Source of the DNA: Betaproteobacteria bacterium
GTDB lineage: Bacteria; Pseudomonadota; Gammaproteobacteria; Burkholderiales; SG8-39
Assembly: GCA_947467405.1 (NCBI GenBank)
Contig: CANIIN010000087.1
Span: forward strand, 1-8,520
Direction: 5' to 3'
Length of the DNA: 8,520 bases
The notes under the pieces: generated by a model
What the model saw: the letters and a program-made list of their open reading frames with translations, nothing else
What the model was told of the DNA's origin: nothing
The model's database searches: none
In this document: positions 7,405-8,520 of the stretch, piece by piece
How the letters are laid out: every line of letters starts with the position of its first letter
Position numbering within the stretch: position 1 is the stretch's first letter
Program-made: the position numbers and the translations under genes

Positions 7405-7445
7405 ATGTTCAGTGACTCCTCAGCGCCAATCCGGCTTGAATGCCT

Positions 7446-7805
7446 TCATCCGGCGTTCGCCGGCCCGGGACGACAAACCGCCTCAGGACAACGATAGAAG
7501 TAGTAACGACTGTTGATGAATACCGACACATCGTCGATTTCATCGGTTCCCCAGGCGCCGCCCAATTCGCGGCTCCAGCGCACCACTTGTTCACGAATGC
7601 CGTCGAAGTTCACGGCCTTGCGGGACTGCCGGATGTGAACGCCGGTCGCATGGCAGACATTGCAACGTGTCTCGTAGAGAATGCGCCCGCGCTCGACATC
7701 AGCCGCCAACGCCGCATTGACGCTCAGCGCACCCGCCAATGCCAGCACCCCGCCGGCCATCACACGCCACGGAATGCAGACCAGATGACGTATCGTCTTT
7801 CCCAT
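7446..7805 (-). CDS. Small secreted monohaem c-type cytochrome lacking a methionine ligand
   Basis: A 119-residue protein exported to the periplasm, where haem would be attached by the Ccm system. The ATG at 7805 is chosen; a GTG directly before it (7808) is also possible, and GGAG lies nine bases before the ATG. A hydrophobic signal segment (about 15-34) ends in ALA-A, giving a mature protein of about 85 residues. The haem site is CNVCH at 48-52. The only methionines are M1 and M16, both before the cleavage point, so the sixth iron ligand cannot be the usual Met. Candidates are H57 (in CHATGVH), Asn such as N98 in FINSRYY, or none (high-spin haem). The TGVHIR and VVRWSRELG segments resemble small CxxCHxxxVHxR cytochromes of betaproteobacteria, which I recall as occurring with dihaem cytochromes; that is family memory, not shown here. 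Two further cysteines, C106 and C111, lie near the C-terminus. Redox partner unknown. It diverges from the TAXI gene across about 110 bp. Confidence 0.85.
   Translation of the reverse strand: MGKTIRHLVCIPWRVMAGGVLALAGALSVNAALAADVERGRILYETRCNVCHATGVHIRQSRKAVNFDGIREQVVRWSRELGGAWGTDEIDDVSVFINSRYYFYRCPEAVCRPGPANAG
7450..7463. repeat. GC-rich inverted repeat at the end of the cytochrome gene
   Basis: CCGGC at 7450-7454 and GCCGG at 7459-7463 form a compact hairpin with a GTTC loop. It overlaps the last codons and nearly touches the stop of the cytochrome gene, so the poorly conserved tail RPGPANAG is encoded by it. It may be an extra 3' hairpin before the terminator at 7391-7404, or part of a dispersed REP-like repeat; one copy alone cannot tell. 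Confidence 0.35.
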
Positions 7806-7915
7806 CACGAAGATCTCCCGAAGGTTCAGTTCGCTGCCCGCGCCGGCTGGCGATTGCCACCACCTGTTTACCCAGCCTGCGCCACAGCCTCACATTTTCA
7901 GGTATGTTCGCGCCC

Positions 7916-8520
7916 ATGCCCAAACTTCGCAACATAAAACTCTCGCAGGTCTCCGCGCGCGATGCAGCCATTATCGGCATCCCGGCGCTGTTGGTGGTCC
8001 TGGCAGCGTTCTGGGTGGCCTACCAGTTCGTCAAGCCAGCTCCACCGGATTCCTTCGTCCTCTCCACCGGACGCGAAGACGGAGCCTATTACAGCGTTGG
8101 AAAGCGCTACCAGGAACTGCTCGCCCAGCAAGGCATCAAGATCAATGTGCGCAAATCAGCGGGCGCGGTGGATAACCTGCAGCAACTGGCCGACATGGAT
8201 TCGGACGTCGAAGTCGGCCTGGTGCAGGCAGGGACCGGCGCCGCGGACGAGTATCCCGGCCTTTTGAGCCTTGGCAGCGTGTACTTCGAACCGGTATGGA
8301 TCTTCTACCGTGGCAGCCCGATGGAGGACCAGTTGCGCAACCTCAAGGGCAAGCGCATTGCCGTGGGTGCGGTCGGCAGCGGCACGCGCAAGCTGGCAAC
8401 GCAACTGCTGCTGGTCAACGAAGCCTGGTCCCCGCCGACCCGCATCAGTGACCTCGGTGGCGATGCGGCGGCACTCGCCCTGCAGAAAGGCGGCATCGAT
8501 GCCGTGTTCCTGATCGGCCC
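7916..8520 (+). CDS. TAXI-family TRAP transporter solute receptor, membrane-anchored, 3' end missing
   Basis: The frame stays open to the window edge, giving 201 residues of a protein that is usually longer. The N-terminus has a short basic stretch and one hydrophobic helix (about 17-39), without a typical signal cleavage site, so the protein is probably anchored in the inner membrane facing the periplasm. The TAXI receptor fold then starts: STGREDGAYYSVGKRY at 50-65, SAGAVDNL at 81-88, and LVQAGT at 102-107. A later LKGKRIAVGAVGSGTR segment matches the typical second lobe strand and loop of these receptors. The ATG at 7916 gives the usual start of this anchored subgroup (MPKLRN); an in-frame ATG at 7904 would add four residues. 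Neither has a good ribosome site; AGG at 7900-7902 is 13 bases before 7916. No TRAP membrane genes (DctQ/DctM) are visible, but the downstream side is cut off. Ligand unknown; TAXI receptors with known ligands bind glutamate or similar acids. Confidence 0.88.
   Translation, partial: MPKLRNIKLSQVSARDAAIIGIPALLVVLAAFWVAYQFVKPAPPDSFVLSTGREDGAYYSVGKRYQELLAQQGIKINVRKSAGAVDNLQQLADMDSDVEVGLVQAGTGAADEYPGLLSLGSVYFEPVWIFYRGSPMEDQLRNLKGKRIAVGAVGSGTRKLATQLLLVNEAWSPPTRISDLGGDAAALALQKGGIDAVFLIG

Noticed and set aside
7252..7497. GTG-start open frame of 81 codons on the + strand
   Set aside because: It reads through the probable terminator and into the cytochrome gene antisense; composition gives no support.
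1..8520. A new multi-gene defence, mobile or biosynthetic system
   Set aside because: All six genes belong to recognisable housekeeping or transport families, on mixed strands with gaps and terminators between them; no repeats arrays, integrases or toxin-antitoxin pairs are visible.

Overview
The window is a GC-rich chromosomal segment. The organism is probably a betaproteobacterium of the Burkholderiales. I infer this from base composition, from the paired use of a Bug-type (TctC) tricarboxylate receptor and a membrane-anchored TAXI receptor, and from the long NrdJ-type ribonucleotide reductase. No rRNA or tRNA is present to confirm it, and the genus cannot be named from this sequence. I see no tRNA, CRISPR, insertion sequence, phage or plasmid gene, so this looks like ordinary chromosome.

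Layout from left to right: (1) bases 1-2771, + strand: almost all of a vitamin B12-dependent (class II) ribonucleotide reductase, cut by the left edge of the window and followed by a strong intrinsic terminator at 2868-2903. (2) 3034-4719, + strand: a two-domain hydrolase that joins a Nudix domain with an interrupted Nudix box to a LACTB2-like metallo-beta-lactamase with a C-terminal helical/winged-helix region. (3) 4770-5795, - strand: a Bug/TctC periplasmic receptor, convergent with gene 2, with a perfect 10-bp hairpin between their stop codons. (4) 6005-7108, - strand: a long-form transaldolase, separated from the receptor by about 210 bp that carry an 11-bp inverted repeat. (5) 7446-7805, - strand: a small secreted monohaem c-type cytochrome with no methionine in the mature part. 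(6) 7916 to the right edge, + strand: a TAXI-family TRAP receptor with an N-terminal membrane anchor, divergent from the cytochrome and cut by the window end.

The genes do not form one operon. NrdJ makes deoxynucleotides and transaldolase serves the pentose phosphate pathway that supplies ribose, but nothing in the layout couples them. Both transport receptors lack membrane partners within the window.

I did not find a clear new multi-gene system. The items most worth a second look are the Nudix-metallo-beta-lactamase fusion, the methionine-free cytochrome beside the TAXI receptor, the internal duplication in the C-terminal part of NrdJ, the hairpin between tal and the Bug gene, and an octamer found four times, always between genes.
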